Assembly: GCA_015680685.1 (NCBI GenBank)
Contig: MNCI01016148.1
Coordinates: forward strand, 283,677-347,676
DNA length: 64,000 nt
From: Gnetum montanum
Lineage: Eukaryota; Streptophyta; Gnetopsida; Gnetales; Gnetaceae
Direction: 5' to 3'
Every line of letters begins with the position of its first letter. Positions within the stretch are counted from its first letter, which is position 1. The notes under the pieces are model-generated. The model made no database searches. It saw nothing but the letters and a program-made list of their open reading frames with translations, and was not told the origin of the DNA. A program made the position numbers and the translations under genes. This document shows positions 34,280 to 45,690 of this stretch, piece after piece.

Positions 34280-34640
34280 AATTTGGACTTCCAAGGCCCA
34301 ACCTAAGTACCGTTTCTTTTTTTGGTCCTTGGTTCATCAAGGTCTTCCCATCGGACATAGGCTTCATTTCTTAGGAATTGATCATCCTAAATGCCCCATT
34401 TGTAAAGCTGATGACTCTTTTCAACATGTCTTTTGAGATTGCTCATTCTCTCAACACATTTGGAAATGGTGTCAATCTCTCCAAGTCTTCCTTCCTAACC
34501 ATTCTATTGGTTTTCCTCAATGTATCTTTCAAGATGATTGTGTTAAGCGTCACCTTCAAAAAGCCTAGAAAATCCTCTTATTTGAGATTATCTTCTTTAT
34601 TTGAAAATGTCGCCTAGATGCTTGGTATCAAAACACAAAC
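34280..34640 (+). pseudogene. L1 LINE C-terminal fragment (zf-RVT domain)
   Basis: One frame reads PKYRFFFWSLVHQGLPIGHR, then LGIDHPKCPICKADDSFQHVF and DCSFSQHIWKWC. This is the reverse-transcriptase zinc-binding domain of plant L1 elements (W..hhh..glpT..RL...hp.CP.C...Es..H.f..C...IW). One stop replaces the expected Trp before DC. No RT is visible upstream on this strand. Confidence 0.75.
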
Positions 34641-36018
34641 TACAATGAAATTTGACTACGGTATGAAATGCTCTATTGGTAGTATTGTTCAACTTCAATG
34701 TGGAGAACTAGGCTTTATCAATAATATTACCTTTTTCTAAATGGTTTCTTTTGAGTTAGTTGTATTGGTTATGTCTTGTTGCAGGTGGCAGGTGACTGGG
34801 GGTCATCTTGCAACATTGGGCTCTGTTAAGGTTTTGGTTTTAATTTTTTTTCTACAAGCCATTTTTATAGAAATTTCTTATTTCGTTTGTCTGTTACAGA
34901 AAATAAAAATGCGACGAGTAAAACAACTTTGCAAATTCTGCCATGCCTGCACCAGTGGATTCAGAGACCATGGCAGTGCCTGCCCAGATGTTACCTGCTT
35001 TCGATTTAGCCGTTTGTGTTGAATTGGTTCCCGCGTTTTTCTCAATATATGCATTGTGCATGAAAATCTTACCTCTTCTCCTCCTGAATCTTACCAGAAA
35101 CTTCATTTCATTGCTAAGCAGCAAGCAAGCAAGCAATCAAGATTCGTGGCATCGGCATGACACACAGACCACAGAAAACAAGGAAGTACGAGTGAATAAA
35201 CGAACACACGGAAATCAGGGCTGCTTTGGTAACCGAAGGCTGAAGGGCCAAATTTGGGTGATACAGAGAAGGGACGGACGTGCGAGGAAAACATTGCATT
35301 TGCATGGATTGGCCTTTGGGAGCGTCAAAGGTTGCGCCATGACTCACACATTCACGCGTGTTTATTGTTAATTGCTGGTTATTTCTCTTTTTCTCATCTC
35401 TCTGCTGAAAAAAGAAAAAACAAAACAGGGTTATCGTCATGGGTCATCAGTCATGAACATGATGATGGATGGATGCCTGTTCAACTTTTTTCTTTTTAAT
35501 CTCATGACTCCCTGTTTTCACTTTTTCCCTTCTTCATCATGACCAGTGTGGATTCCCCACGTGAGGAGAGTTACTGGCCAGTGTCTAGTTTAGTTTAGTT
35601 AAGTTGTCTTCTTATAATATGGTCATCTTCAGCATCCAACAAAAGTATTAGCAAACCTGATTTGTTATAAATTTCTTTGAGGCTTCAGGCTTAATTTCAT
35701 TTCTGAAAGATTGGATGAGTAACAAAAGGGTTTCATTTTATTGCTGTGATTTTGGTTGTTGCAGAAATCATATGTTTGGCCGGATTATGGCTCTTGGCCG
35801 GATTGGATGCCCTTCATACTTGTTCTATATTTTACAATGTTTTTATATGATATATGAGATTTAATTTTTTAAAAAAATTAATATATTTAAACTTTATCTA
35901 TCACATCCCCATGTACAAAACCGTCCCCACTTTTTCTTGGACACAGGTACCCAAACACGTTCAGAATCACAAATCCTGGATTCCTGGCTTTGACGAATGG
36001 GATTCTTTTAATGCATAA
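34641..36018. other. GC-richer stretch, no gene recognised
   Basis: Unlike its surroundings, this stretch (especially 34900-35400) keeps many CpG sites and is open in several frames on both strands, up to 142 codons at 34943-35371. None of the translations shows a domain I recognise. A CCACGTGA box (35557) and TGACTCA (35340) occur. It may be an unmethylated or recently derived gene flank, but I cannot support a gene call. Confidence 0.4.
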
Positions 36019-36690
36019 CCTCTGCAGCGACTGAGAGGAAACATTGGGGATGCATGGCTGCTAAGTACAGCCTGCTCATTAGCAGTTGTCTGGGCACACT
36101 GCTCATGGTGGTGGCATCGTCATAGTGGTGCCTACCCAGATGTAGGAACCAGACTAAGGCATCTAATGGTGGTGGAGGTTGTTACTGTGAGTCTGTGATA
36201 GTAGGGTTGGCCCATACTGGCCCGCATTTGTCTGGGCACATGCAGCTCGCCATGGTGGCATCATCATGGCAGTGCCTACCCAAATGTAGGAACCCAGGCA
36301 TCTAATGGTAGTGGAGGTTGTTATAGGGTTGGCCCCTACTGGGCAACCTGCTGGGCCTCTGCAGTGACTGACAGGAGACATTGGGGGTGCATGGCTGGTA
36401 AGTACAGCCTGCTCGTTAGCATTTGTCTAGGTACACTGCTCGCCGTGGTGGCATCGTCATTGCGTGCCTACCCAGATGTAGGAACCCAGACTAAGGCATC
36501 TAATGGTAGTGGAGGTTGTTACTGTGTGACTGTAGGGTTGGCCCCTACTGGGCAACCTGCTGAGCCTCTGCAGCAATCCACATCAGAGGCATTGGGGCAC
36601 ATGGCCGCCAAGTACGACCTACTTATGACCATCCATCTGGGCACACAGCTCGTCATGGTAGCGTCATTGCCAGCCATGATGCACCAGATT
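36019..36690. repeat. Triplicated block with one partial copy
   Basis: Copies begin CCTCTGCAG at 36019, 36356 and 36565, with a partial copy at 36226-36355. Each full copy includes AAGTACAGCCTGCTC (or a variant), GGCATCGTCAT, CCCAGATGTAGGAACC and GGGTTGGCCC. Copies differ by point changes and small deletions. The third copy runs into the WAV3-like pseudogene. The 184-codon ORF at 36364-36918 spans copies and pseudogene on the opposite strand and is not a gene. Confidence 0.8.
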
Positions 36691-36694
36691 CAGA

Positions 36695-37305
36695 TTCTTA
36701 AGAAACATGACCACATCTTTTTAGGTCAGTTCATGGTATCCTTGGCATGGGCTGACAAGCTCCACCACAGCATGGTCATCGTTATGCATCTGTGCCTGCA
36801 TGTGCGGAATGTCTGCCTCCTTGCCAACAGGCACCTTTTCACGGCCCGCAAATTGGGGTCCTCACAAACCTGTGACAAGATCCTTGTGGTGGCATTTCAT
36901 GAACAGGATTTCTGGTAAGGAGGTCTCCAAGACATGGATTTGGTGGAGTTCCAGGAGAATGTCGCTGGATTCTTCAGCCTAGAAGTCGCCCAGAGTAACT
37001 TGGGTGCCGACTCTGCCAGCAGAAATAGCAGTGTCGTAGCTGTCGTCGTGGACGGCATGGATTGTGGTGCTGGTTTCGGTGTAGGTGACGGTGAGATGGA
37101 GTTCCTACACAGAGACAGTGAGGAGGTCGCTGATGCACTATGCGAAGAGATCATGCACTAGGTGCTCGCTCTGCATTAATGAGAAGGTTCCGCCCGTGGA
37201 CTCTGCAATGGCGTCCAGCACTACTGCATCAAGATTGCTGCTGATGCCGAAGGTGTGCACCGGCATCCCCGCTAGCGCTGAATGTGCTGAGAGGCTCACC
37301 AGGTT
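36695..37305 (-). pseudogene. WAV3-type VWA E3 ligase fragment
   Basis: The minus strand encodes MPVHTFGISSNLDAVVLDAI, then AESTGGTFSLMQSEHLVHDL, CISDLLTV, ELHLTV, IHAVHDDSYDT, GTQVTLGDF and AEESSDILLEL. This follows the end of the VWA domain and the following Vwaint part of plant WAV3/EDA40-type RING E3 ligases (PVHTFGFG.DHD...M..IAE.TGGTFSFIE.E..IQDAFAQCIGGLLSVV.Q...L). Four in-frame stops (37138-37140, 37106-37108, 36979-36981, 36862-36864) and the missing RING and VWA start make it a pseudogene. CpG content is higher than in nearby repeats, suggesting a younger gene-derived insert. Confidence 0.75.
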
Positions 37306-37914
37306 CAGATTATATGTGTCTCAGTGCAGGAAAAAATAACATTCTTTTCAGGGTGTTTTTTCAATACAAAGGAAATTCCACTTCTTTGGTGTTGTTCTTG
37401 TGGCTTTTGGAATTTTCTTCATGTTTGCTTTCTTAAATCTCAGCAAGTAGAGACATGGTGCTTTTTGATTTCTTAATATGATTTTGATATTCAGATGCTT
37501 TTAATAATGGAATTCATGCCGTTATGTCTTCCGATTTCAGTGCAATGCACGTAAAAGCAATACAGTAAGATACAGTTTCAGTCTCAGTTTGTATTAGCAA
37601 TTGACGCAGTAAATCAACTTAGAAAGAATTGTAAACTGTACTTTCTATGATTTTCGAATGCAAATGAAAGGGTTTTTTTTTGTGAAACAAAATAGTTTTG
37701 TAAACCATTATGATTCCTACTATTTTTTATTAGAAAACTAGTAGCATATTTTGCTTTTGGATTCCCCAAGGCAGCATTTTTACTTAAAAAATGTATTGAT
37801 TGGTGGTATAAATTTTCAACGACAAAGCAACATACAATGGGCAAAATGTGTGTTTCTTATTTCTGTTTTCCTTTTCATTTTATAAACTCCATATGTCTTC
37901 TGAATTTTCAGACA
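37306..37914. other. AT-rich sequence, nothing recognised
   Basis: No coding motif or repeat was identified. Confidence 0.5.
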
Positions 37915-38036
37915 TTTCCCTAAGATTTTGAGAACCTGGCAACACACATCTCGTCCTACTAATCCCTTATTCTTGTTTCCCTAAGATTTTGAGAACCTGG
38001 CAACACACATCTTGTCCTACTAATCCCTTATTCTTG
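37915..38036. repeat. Perfectly tandem 61-bp duplication
   Basis: Units 37915-37975 and 37976-38036 begin TTTCCCTAAGATTTTGAG and differ at a single base (CTCGTCC versus CTTGTCC), a CpG transition. The duplication is young compared with the surroundings. Confidence 0.95.
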
Positions 38037-38149
38037 CTCTCTTTATGAACGCTGGGGGAAATTTGAACCATTTCCTGTTTTAATTTTAAGGTTTAAGATA
38101 ACGAGAACTTGGAAGACTCATATTTCCTCGTGAATTTGTTAAAATTCTC

Positions 38150-38580
38150 ATTTCAGCATCGAATTCATATTGCCATAAAATTTACATTAGACTGCAAATA
38201 CGTCGGTGGAAAAATTTTACTTTTAGTAAACTACCTCAATGCTTATTTGATTATCATGTTATTGGTAATTTTCAAGTTTAAATTTAGAAGTGGTAAAATA
38301 ATTATTAATAATTATATTTGACTACATATAAATTGGTGTGAAAATTCTAATTTGGCCACCGTGAATATTCTAATTGCTAAAAAAATAGTATTCAAATTGC
38401 CAATAAATTTACATTTGACTATATGGATAAATTGATTGGAAAATTCTAATTTAGCAATTACGAAGATACTAAATGCCAAAAAAAGGCACATTAAATTGTA
38501 CATAAATTAGTGGGAAAATTCTAATTTGGCCATTGTGAATATTCTAATTGCCAAAAAATTTACATTTCATCTCAAAACAA
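38150..38580. repeat. Degenerate AT-rich tandem repeat
   Basis: The phrases GAAAATTCTAATTTGGCCA, GTGAATATTCTAATTGC and AAATTTACATTTGACTA recur three to four times at roughly 90-110 bp spacing. Confidence 0.7.
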
Positions 38581-39359
38581 ATTTGACTATTTCAATTATT
38601 GCATTTATAAATTCAAATGAAATTGTTGTGCTACTATTGCTCGGTTTTCTTTGAATCATTTACAATATTGTTTTGAACATGGATCTTGCTATTATTATTC
38701 TTAACATTGAAGCTGTAGAATAGTTTGTTTATTATTATCTACAACCATCAATAATATCAAATAATGCAATCCATGGAGGTTGTGGCAGTGTCCGTGGGCA
38801 TAGGCATAGGTGATGCCAACTATGAATCTTAGAGAGTATAAATCCAAAATCAATGACCACAAAGGATAGAAGATAATTTTAGAAACAAAAATCAGTGATG
38901 CCAATGGAAGAATGATAATAGATTCAATGAGATTTCGGAGTACAATTCATTCATTCATTTGTTGCATAATCATTTATGCATTTTTAATATTTCAAAATAA
39001 TGAAATTTTTTCATTTTACATTTTTTACTTTAACATTGCTAAATCTTCTTGTTTTATTTATGTACTTACATTGCAAACATTTTTGAGGCTATATTTGTTT
39101 CTAATCGTTTCTTACCAATTGCAAATTCATCCTTGGAATGATCCATTGTATTATTAATAATAATACAAATAATCAACAAGAAATGCAAACTATCTTTGTA
39201 TATCGCTACTTAAGTTTGTATTTCTTTTTATTGAATAATTTATTCACGTTTCCTAACACGATTAACTATTACAACACATTGGAAATGCATCTGCATCTGC
39301 TATTGAACATATATTCATGTCAAAAATCGCAAATGTAGAAGAGCAAGTGTGCTAGATTG
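38581..39359. other. AT-rich sequence before the Helitron gene
   Basis: No motif was identified. The Helitron 5' terminus may lie here, but I could not locate it. Confidence 0.4.
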
Positions 39360-40608
39360 TCGATAGGCACATTATTGTGAGAGTGAGTTCCAAACAAGGT
39401 AACATCAACACAAGGAAAAATCATATGATCAAATGCATAAAGCCTTAGATGTTGCTATTGTACCAATAGTGGAAGTGCCTTCTTTAGAAGTAGTTTACTC
39501 TTTTCCAAACCTGCAAAAGAGACCTACAAAAATTACTTAGGTGATTCAGAATTTTAAAACTACAATTATGAATTTTGCAAACACCCGATCTTGCAATGTC
39601 TATAATGAAATGTATCTTGGCATATCATTGGATTCAATGAGAAGTAGAGGTTTCACATGCAATAGGTGTATAAATGAAAAGACAAAAAATATTATTTATA
39701 GTTTTGGTCATGAGATCAAATAATTTTTCGTTGAAAATAACATGAATCTAGGAACTTAACCACCTATCCTAGCCGATTTAACTAAGATTGAAGAAATGTT
39801 GATTACAAGAATCAATCCCATATTACAATTTACACATGTAGTTGGTGGATAGTTTAGATATAAAGGTCATACAATTAGCTTTCCTTAGGATGTCACAAAG
39901 ATTGCTAAGAGAATTCCTCTTAGAATTAAAGATATCCATTTTTTGGTTTTAAGAAGAGAGGATCAAATGAGCATGGAGTGTAATTTCATTGTTAACAAGA
40001 AATGGGTTTATAATGCTTTGCTTTTTAAGAAGAAAAATGATCCATACTGTCAAGATTGATATGCATGCATTAGATGATGTTGCTAATACTGACAAGGTTA
40101 ACATCTTTCATAACAATTTCAAGGTACATTACTTTAAATAGATGAAAAAAACATTATTGGACATACATCTTCAATTGCACAATGTCCTGGTATTGTAAGG
40201 AAAGACATTGATTGGATAAGAACATGGTTTCATAATTTATCATTGCAGGATTTAGATGTTGTTCAATGTACTTCTATATTTGATTCTTCTAGTAATGAGT
40301 TTAACATGATGGGGTTGTTTACTATGGTATTTCCAAGTTTTTTTCTTGAAGGAAAATGTAATTTCCTTGATCAAAGAGCTAAAGATGTCAAACTACATGA
40401 ATATGCAAAACATCTTCTTCACTACAAAGATGGTAGATTTGGATGACATAAGCATTTTAGAGAAATAACATTTGTTGGTTTATTTTTTATTTTTATTGTT
40501 CCTATTTTATTTATACTTTGACACAATGATATGTGATTTATGTTTAGGTATTATGCTTTGGCTTGAGCTGCATAATCTAATGCATATCTTTCCACTAGAT
40601 TATGTAGC
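39360..40608 (+). pseudogene. Helitron Rep/helicase gene remnant, part 1 (N-terminus)
   Basis: This is the first piece of a plant Helitron Rep-helicase. It shows ANTRSCNVYNEMYLGI near 39575-39620 (a Cys-rich N-terminal region), then LADLTKIEEMLITRINPI near 39770-39815, GHTISFPXDVTKIAKRIPL near 39865-39930, and HEYAKHLLHYKDGRFG at 40398-40443. These match the 'L..IEEMLI..VHP', 'INFPQDV' and 'HEY.KHLLRY.DGRF..H.RF' blocks of the Helitron_like_N family. A T-rich stretch ending TTTATGTTTAG at 40547 looks like an intron, after which RYYALA resumes. The solo LTR interrupts it at 40609. Many stops. Confidence 0.8.
40470..40547 (+). other. Probable intron in Helitron gene, part 1
   Basis: A T-rich non-coding insert separates HKHFRE from RYYALA. 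It ends in a good acceptor (TTTATGTTTAG, 40537-40547). The donor is not a clear GT, so the left edge is approximate. Confidence 0.4.
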
Positions 40609-41651
40609 TGATGAGTGGCGAGGTACCCCTACACTCAACCATACAAATACGAGCATGTACGCGCGATCCGGTCGAACTCTGCAGACTAAATGCCTTAACA
40701 CCACAAGAAACACTTGGGGTTAATCGTTCGTTGTCTTCCCAGGCTTGCTTGTAAGTGTCACGGTGTATGGTTAAGCAAGTCTGAGGTATGTGATTTTTCT
40801 GGTATTTTTCGGTTTATCTTCTATGCTATGAGAGGAGAGGGTTGAGAAACTAAGCTAACTCTAACTAATGATCTAAGTCTAAATTAACTAGCGTCAGCAT
40901 CCATTCCCACTTACTGTACACACCTTGAACTATGCAATTGTGGCTTACCAAACGCTCATCGTCACTGGGATCACCACACGTAATGCAAGTGCTCGAAGTG
41001 GTCATACTGAGGCACCTATTTAGCTTAAGTGTGATAAGCAGCCGATTCCTTAGCTAGCCGTACACACCCGTGGGTGCTCGTAACTAAGTCGTACTTATCA
41101 CACGTTCTAGCCTAGCAATGAGTAGCCGATTCCTTGACTAGCCGTACACATTGGACTACCACTGGGATTACCAAGCACAGAATCCTGGAATACGCTACTG
41201 GGTTACCAAGCAGCCAATGCTCGTAATCAAGTCGTACTCATGCGTTGCGACAAGCAGCCGATTCCTTGACTAGCCGTACACGTCCGTAGATGCTCGTAAT
41301 CAAGTCGTACTTGTGCGCACTAGGAAAGCAGTAAATAAACAATAATAAAACCATGTACTGCAAGGTTTATCCAATCAAGTTTGTCTTTATTGCTATACAC
41401 AACTTGGGTTCAGGTTACAAGCTGCTTGAATAAAGAGCCGTTCACTCTAGGACTCCTACTGCGGGCACATGGGAAAAATTCTAACTCTGGAGTGATCAAT
41501 CTGCCAGAGCTTTGCTACTTCTAGCCAGGATTGAGAAATGAAGGGAGTGCCGCCTCTTATTTATAGATATGGCGGCGGACCGCAATATCACGTACGCGAT
41601 ATCGCAGGGGAAGATGCAATATCGCGGCACAGTGCATGTCGCGTCTCATCA
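40609..41651 (-). repeat. Solo LTR of the A family
   Basis: The plus strand starts TGATGAG and ends CTCATCA, with identical GTAGC target copies at 40604-40608 and 41652-41656. There is no internal sequence, so it is a solo LTR. On the minus strand it has GATATCGC palindromes, CTATAAATAAG and AATAAAG in the same order as 104-872. It is longer (1043 bp) because a block starting AGCCGATTCCTTGACTAGCC is repeated near 41042, 41120 and 41257. Confidence 0.93.
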
Positions 41652-42214
41652 GTAGCTTAGGCCAATAGATATATGGTGTACTAAGAGTAAAAACAATAGT
41701 AGGTGTTCCTAAGTAATTCACCATATTAGCTAGCTTTACTTTACATTTTCTCCAATAAGACCATGGACTGCGAATGGAGGTACCATACTATATCGAATTA
41801 TTAACAATGACATGTTTTGGAGCATTATGCAATTACTTACATAGTTTCTTAATAGTTCCTGAGAACTCATCAAAATTAAAATGATAGAGGCAGAGTAATA
41901 TCATAGAAAATATACATATAGTGGTAGAGTTCTTGCACCATCATCACATTGCCTTTGTAAAACATAGTTTTGATAAAGGAATTCCATGTTGTTGATTTTT
42001 GGATGTGATATGAGTGGTAGCATTGCAAATCTTCACATGTGTATGGCTTTCTATGGATACAAGGTGCTCCAAAGATAGATGAACTTGATCAAAATCATCT
42101 TGATGTCATGTGTAGGGAAAAGGAATTTTTTTATTTAATTATAAATGTATAGAATCCAAGATTTATAGCAAATGGACAACTAAAAAATGTAAGTTCTCAT
42201 TTATCTTTTATGTT
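41652..42214 (+). pseudogene. Helitron Rep/helicase remnant, part 2 (Rep domain)
   Basis: The clearest part is at 41975-42180: IKEFHVVDFWM, YEWQHCKSSHVYGFLWIQGA, ELDQNHLDVMCREKEFF and NPRFIANGQL. This corresponds to the Helitron 'YRYEWQ.RGSPHVHGFLW..GAP' stretch. The second His of the metal-binding HUH is Tyr (TAT at 42042-42044). The upstream half is degraded. Element B is inserted at 42215. Confidence 0.75.
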
Positions 42215-43067
42215 TGATGAGTCGTGATATCGGATCCCCAATATCAGACCCTCGATATTAGGTATGTGATATTGAAGGTGCCAAATCGATATCGGACATG
42301 CGATATCGAATCTTGTCTCGTCACCTATAAATAAGAGACAAGGGTATTTGATTTCGCAGTTAGTTTTTCTTAGTCCCTTACCTAAACTCTTGTAGTTTTT
42401 CCTTTTAAGAGTTAGAATTATCTATAAGTGCCCATAGTAGGAGTCATAGAGTGAACGGATCTTTATTGGAGCATTGTGTAATTGAGCACACCGTGTGTCT
42501 GGAAATAAAGATGAACTTTGTGATAAACCTTGCAACATTCAAAATAGCTCATTTATTGCATTTAATTTTATTTATAGTTATTTAATGCTTTCCTTAGTAA
42601 ATTGATGTTATTTTTATAGAATTATTCATTTTCAACAAGTAAGCACACTCAATACGATTACTTTGATCATACGTGGAACACTTGGTAACCTAGTAACAAC
42701 TAGCGTTTGGTAATCCCAGTAGTGTTACACTGGTTCAGGATGTGTCCAACAAGTGGGAAAAAATGCTAGTGTTAGGACTAGTTAGAGCATAGTTGATTAG
42801 TTAAATTAAATTAGTTACTCCCTTATTTCATTTCTCCATTTGAAGCATCAGGAACATAAAACATAAAAAAAACCATAAAAATCACATACCTCAAGTTTAC
42901 TTAACCATACAATCATGCCATACAAGCAAGCTTGGGAAGAAAACGATTGCATAACCCATCCTTGTTCTATGAAGGTGCATAAGCACTTAGTCCTTGGAGT
43001 TTGGCTGGATTGCGCATGAATGCTTATATTCTTATGGTTGAGTGTAGGGGTACCTCGTCACTCATCA
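42215..43067 (+). repeat. 5' LTR of element B
   Basis: The U3 begins with GATATC-type palindromes (about 42224-42310), then CTATAAATAAGAG near 42327 and GAAATAAAGATG near 42502. The end CTCATCA is followed by T and the primer site. Confidence 0.92.
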
Positions 43068-43068
43068 T

Positions 43069-43086
43069 TGGCATCGTTGTTGGGGA
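43069..43086 (+). other. Primer binding site of element B (tRNA-Asp)
   Basis: TGGCATCGTTGTTGGGGA differs from the tRNA-Asp complement at four positions, all transitions. Confidence 0.82.
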
Positions 43087-43146
43087 CTTTGTTGTTTGTG
43101 CGCTAATTAGAACTTAGGTTAGGGTTAGTGATCCTACAAGCATAAA

Positions 43147-43163
43147 GAGAGAGAGAGAGAGAG
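43147..43163. repeat. GA microsatellite in B leader
   Basis: A run of GA dinucleotides lies between the primer site and the gag start. Confidence 0.9.
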
Positions 43164-43189
43164 AAGCATTGCACACTGAATAATCAATC

Positions 43190-45690
43190 ATGTCTCCTTC
43201 TTCTTATGAGAGTGCTTCACCACCTAGGTCCAACACAATGAACAATCAAAGGCATAATACACATGATAATCCACCAATACCCCAATAGTTTCACATGCTA
43301 TACGCTCATCCTAATGAGTATATACCAAACTTTACCTTTATCCTTCACCAGGATGAACAACTGTGTTGGCTTGATTTAGAAGGTAACATAGTGTTACCTC
43401 CCAATCCCTCCATCCCAAACATGCTTCTTTGTGCTCTCACATGAATTGGTATGTAGCACTTACAGGAATAATACAATGTGCATGAACACAAATCAAGAGA
43501 TTATTGACCTACGGAGGCACAACATCAAAGGGACCTACAACAAGAGAGACATTACAAATCTATGAAGGGAAAGTTATCTCAAGATGTCCCATATGTCCTA
43601 AGTGAAAATGAGGGTGGTGAACCTACCTTAAGAAGTTTTCCACAAAATGATGTTCCTCCCATTGACTTTGGTCAAGGAGTTGTGTATCAGAATCTTCACT
43701 CAACTATTCATAACCTAGGTTCTGATACCAACAAACACAAAGGATCTGAAAAAGAAACATGAACNNNNNNNNNNNNNNNNNNNNNNNNNNNNNNNNNNNN
43801 NNNNNNNNNNNNNNNNNNNNNNNNNNNNNNNNNNNNNNNNNNNNNNNNNNNNNNNNNNNNNNNNNNNNNNNNNNNNNNNNNNNNNNNNNNNNNNNNNNNN
43901 NNNNNNNNNNNNNNNNNNNNNNNNNNNNNNNNNNNNNNNNNNNNNNNNNNNNNNNNNNNNNNNNNNNNNNNNNNNNNNNGATTTGAAGGGGGATACAATG
44001 CTGATCCTGAAAACCATCTACAAGCATTTCATGATGCATGTGCCTTGCAAAATATAGAAAACAAGTGGCAAAACCTCAAGTTGTTTCCATGGACACTGAT
44101 CAAGAAAGTGAAAAGCTGGTTCCAGTCCCTAGAACCTGAATCCATTCATTGATGGAGTACCATGTTAGGGCTATTCAACGATAAGTATCAAATGTACTCC
44201 CGAGTGTCCAACCTGCATAGGAAAATCCAATGATGGAAACAAGGAGGACATGAACCCTTGGATGCTACCATGGGCTGATATTATGCATTATTACATTGTT
44301 GCCTTAGCCATGGTTATTCGCAAAGGGAACAACTATGCCATCTCGTGGATGGGCTTAGGTATGAAACACGAAGAACCCTTAGGACTTATGCCCAAGGAAG
44401 GCTATCTGAGCTCCGAGCCCATCAAATACAAAGATATTTGGAGCAAGTTGCCAAGGAGGAAGGTGAGTTAAGGAAGAAGGGAGAGTAGGGAACAACATAG
44501 ACATCATAGACGCCATAGATGAGATGACCACGATGAACTCCTACTTTGCATAGGAATACAACAAAGATCCTTCCCTCTGAAAGAAGGAAGTTAGATTTTG
44601 TGAAGATGAAGAAAAGTCATCACTTGAAGAGATGGTGAATAGGAAGACTTTGTCCATCCAAAAATTTGCATCAGAAGTATCAACAAAGGTAGATCAATTG
44701 TGGAATTCCCTAGATGATATATTTCAAACCATTCTAGAAGTAGTAGAGGAGTCTAGAGAGCAAAGTAGTGACTGAGAGAGAACGAAAAAGAAAACAGCTT
44801 AATATGCATGTAACAAGGGTAAGAGCAAAGTTGTCGTCATTGAAGAGGTTGTGGATTCAGACATAGAAAATGATGGTGGATGTGAGATATGCCAATATGA
44901 CCATCCTAAGGGATGTTGCCCAGTACTGTCACATTTGCAAGAGTCTAGGGTGTATGCACTAAACCCACGATTATAACAGTAAGCACCCCCAAAGGTTACC
45001 TTATCCTCAAGGTAACCCAACGTAGTTCCACCAAACCTTGACCTATTATTTTAGTGGAACTCCACCACAACCAAATAAACAATATCAACAATGGCAACAC
45101 CTGTAGTCATGGGGAATGCCATTACCATGTCAATAGTACCCTTACCATTAACTTGACCCATACGAGTACTACGTTTAGCGGCTGATCTCTCCACGTGACT
45201 CCATTAGTCATGTCACTCCCCAACCTCACTACCAGACCCATGAATACTATAGAACTCCTTCTCCTAGGGGTGATGTTCCACAAATGTACTATCCTCCTCA
45301 TCCAAATGCACCTCTTCCACTCTTAGCTCCATTACCACCTGCTCCAACTATGCAGGGTGAGCTTCCTACCTAGTTGTAACAACGTAATGCTACAAGGGCT
45401 GTCAACTCTTAACCTACTATTGGTTTGGATAATCGATCAAAGAAGAGACCTTTCTTTAGAACCAATAGTCCAACCAAGTCCTTACAACCACAAGCCTCCA
45501 ATTCTCCAAATGCCTCATCACCATTCGAATCTTCGAAGCTTCCTTCGAACCAAAAACCACACCCAACACATACATTCATGTTAACCCACGCATTCACTGA
45601 TTGGATCAAAGTTGGCCATCTTCCTAGAAAATTCTCTAATCCTGGAAGTCCTCTTATATATTTGCAAATCGTTGAGAATGAACTTTGCAA
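43190..45690 (+). pseudogene. Gag of element B, with an N gap
   Basis: The start at 43190 reads MSPSSYESASPPRSNTMNNQ. NFTFILHQDEQLCWLDLEGN follows near 43330-43390. After the gap (43765-43979) come FEGGYNADPENHLQAFHDAC (43982 onward), LKLFPWTLI, SWFQSLEPESIH and YYALLHCCLSHGYSQREQL near 44275-44335, then the helix HQIQRYLEQVAKEEGEL. A zinc-knuckle-like CEICQYDHPKGCC lies at 44882-44920, and a Pro/Tyr-rich C-terminus extends to about 45350. The piece at 45425-45690 links to protease. Stops and frameshifts are frequent. Confidence 0.85.
43765..43979. other. Assembly gap (215 N)
   Basis: Unknown bases inside element B gag. Confidence 1.

Noticed and set aside
34943-35371. 142-codon open frame
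   Set aside because: Open in several frames on both strands because of GC-rich composition; no recognised motif or codon support for one frame.
36364-36918. 184-codon open frame on the plus strand
   Set aside because: It runs across tandem block copies and antisense to the WAV3-like pseudogene; the translation has no domain.
38150-38580. Possible CRISPR-like repeat-spacer pattern
   Set aside because: Repeats are degenerate, AT-rich and irregularly spaced, in clear plant nuclear DNA.
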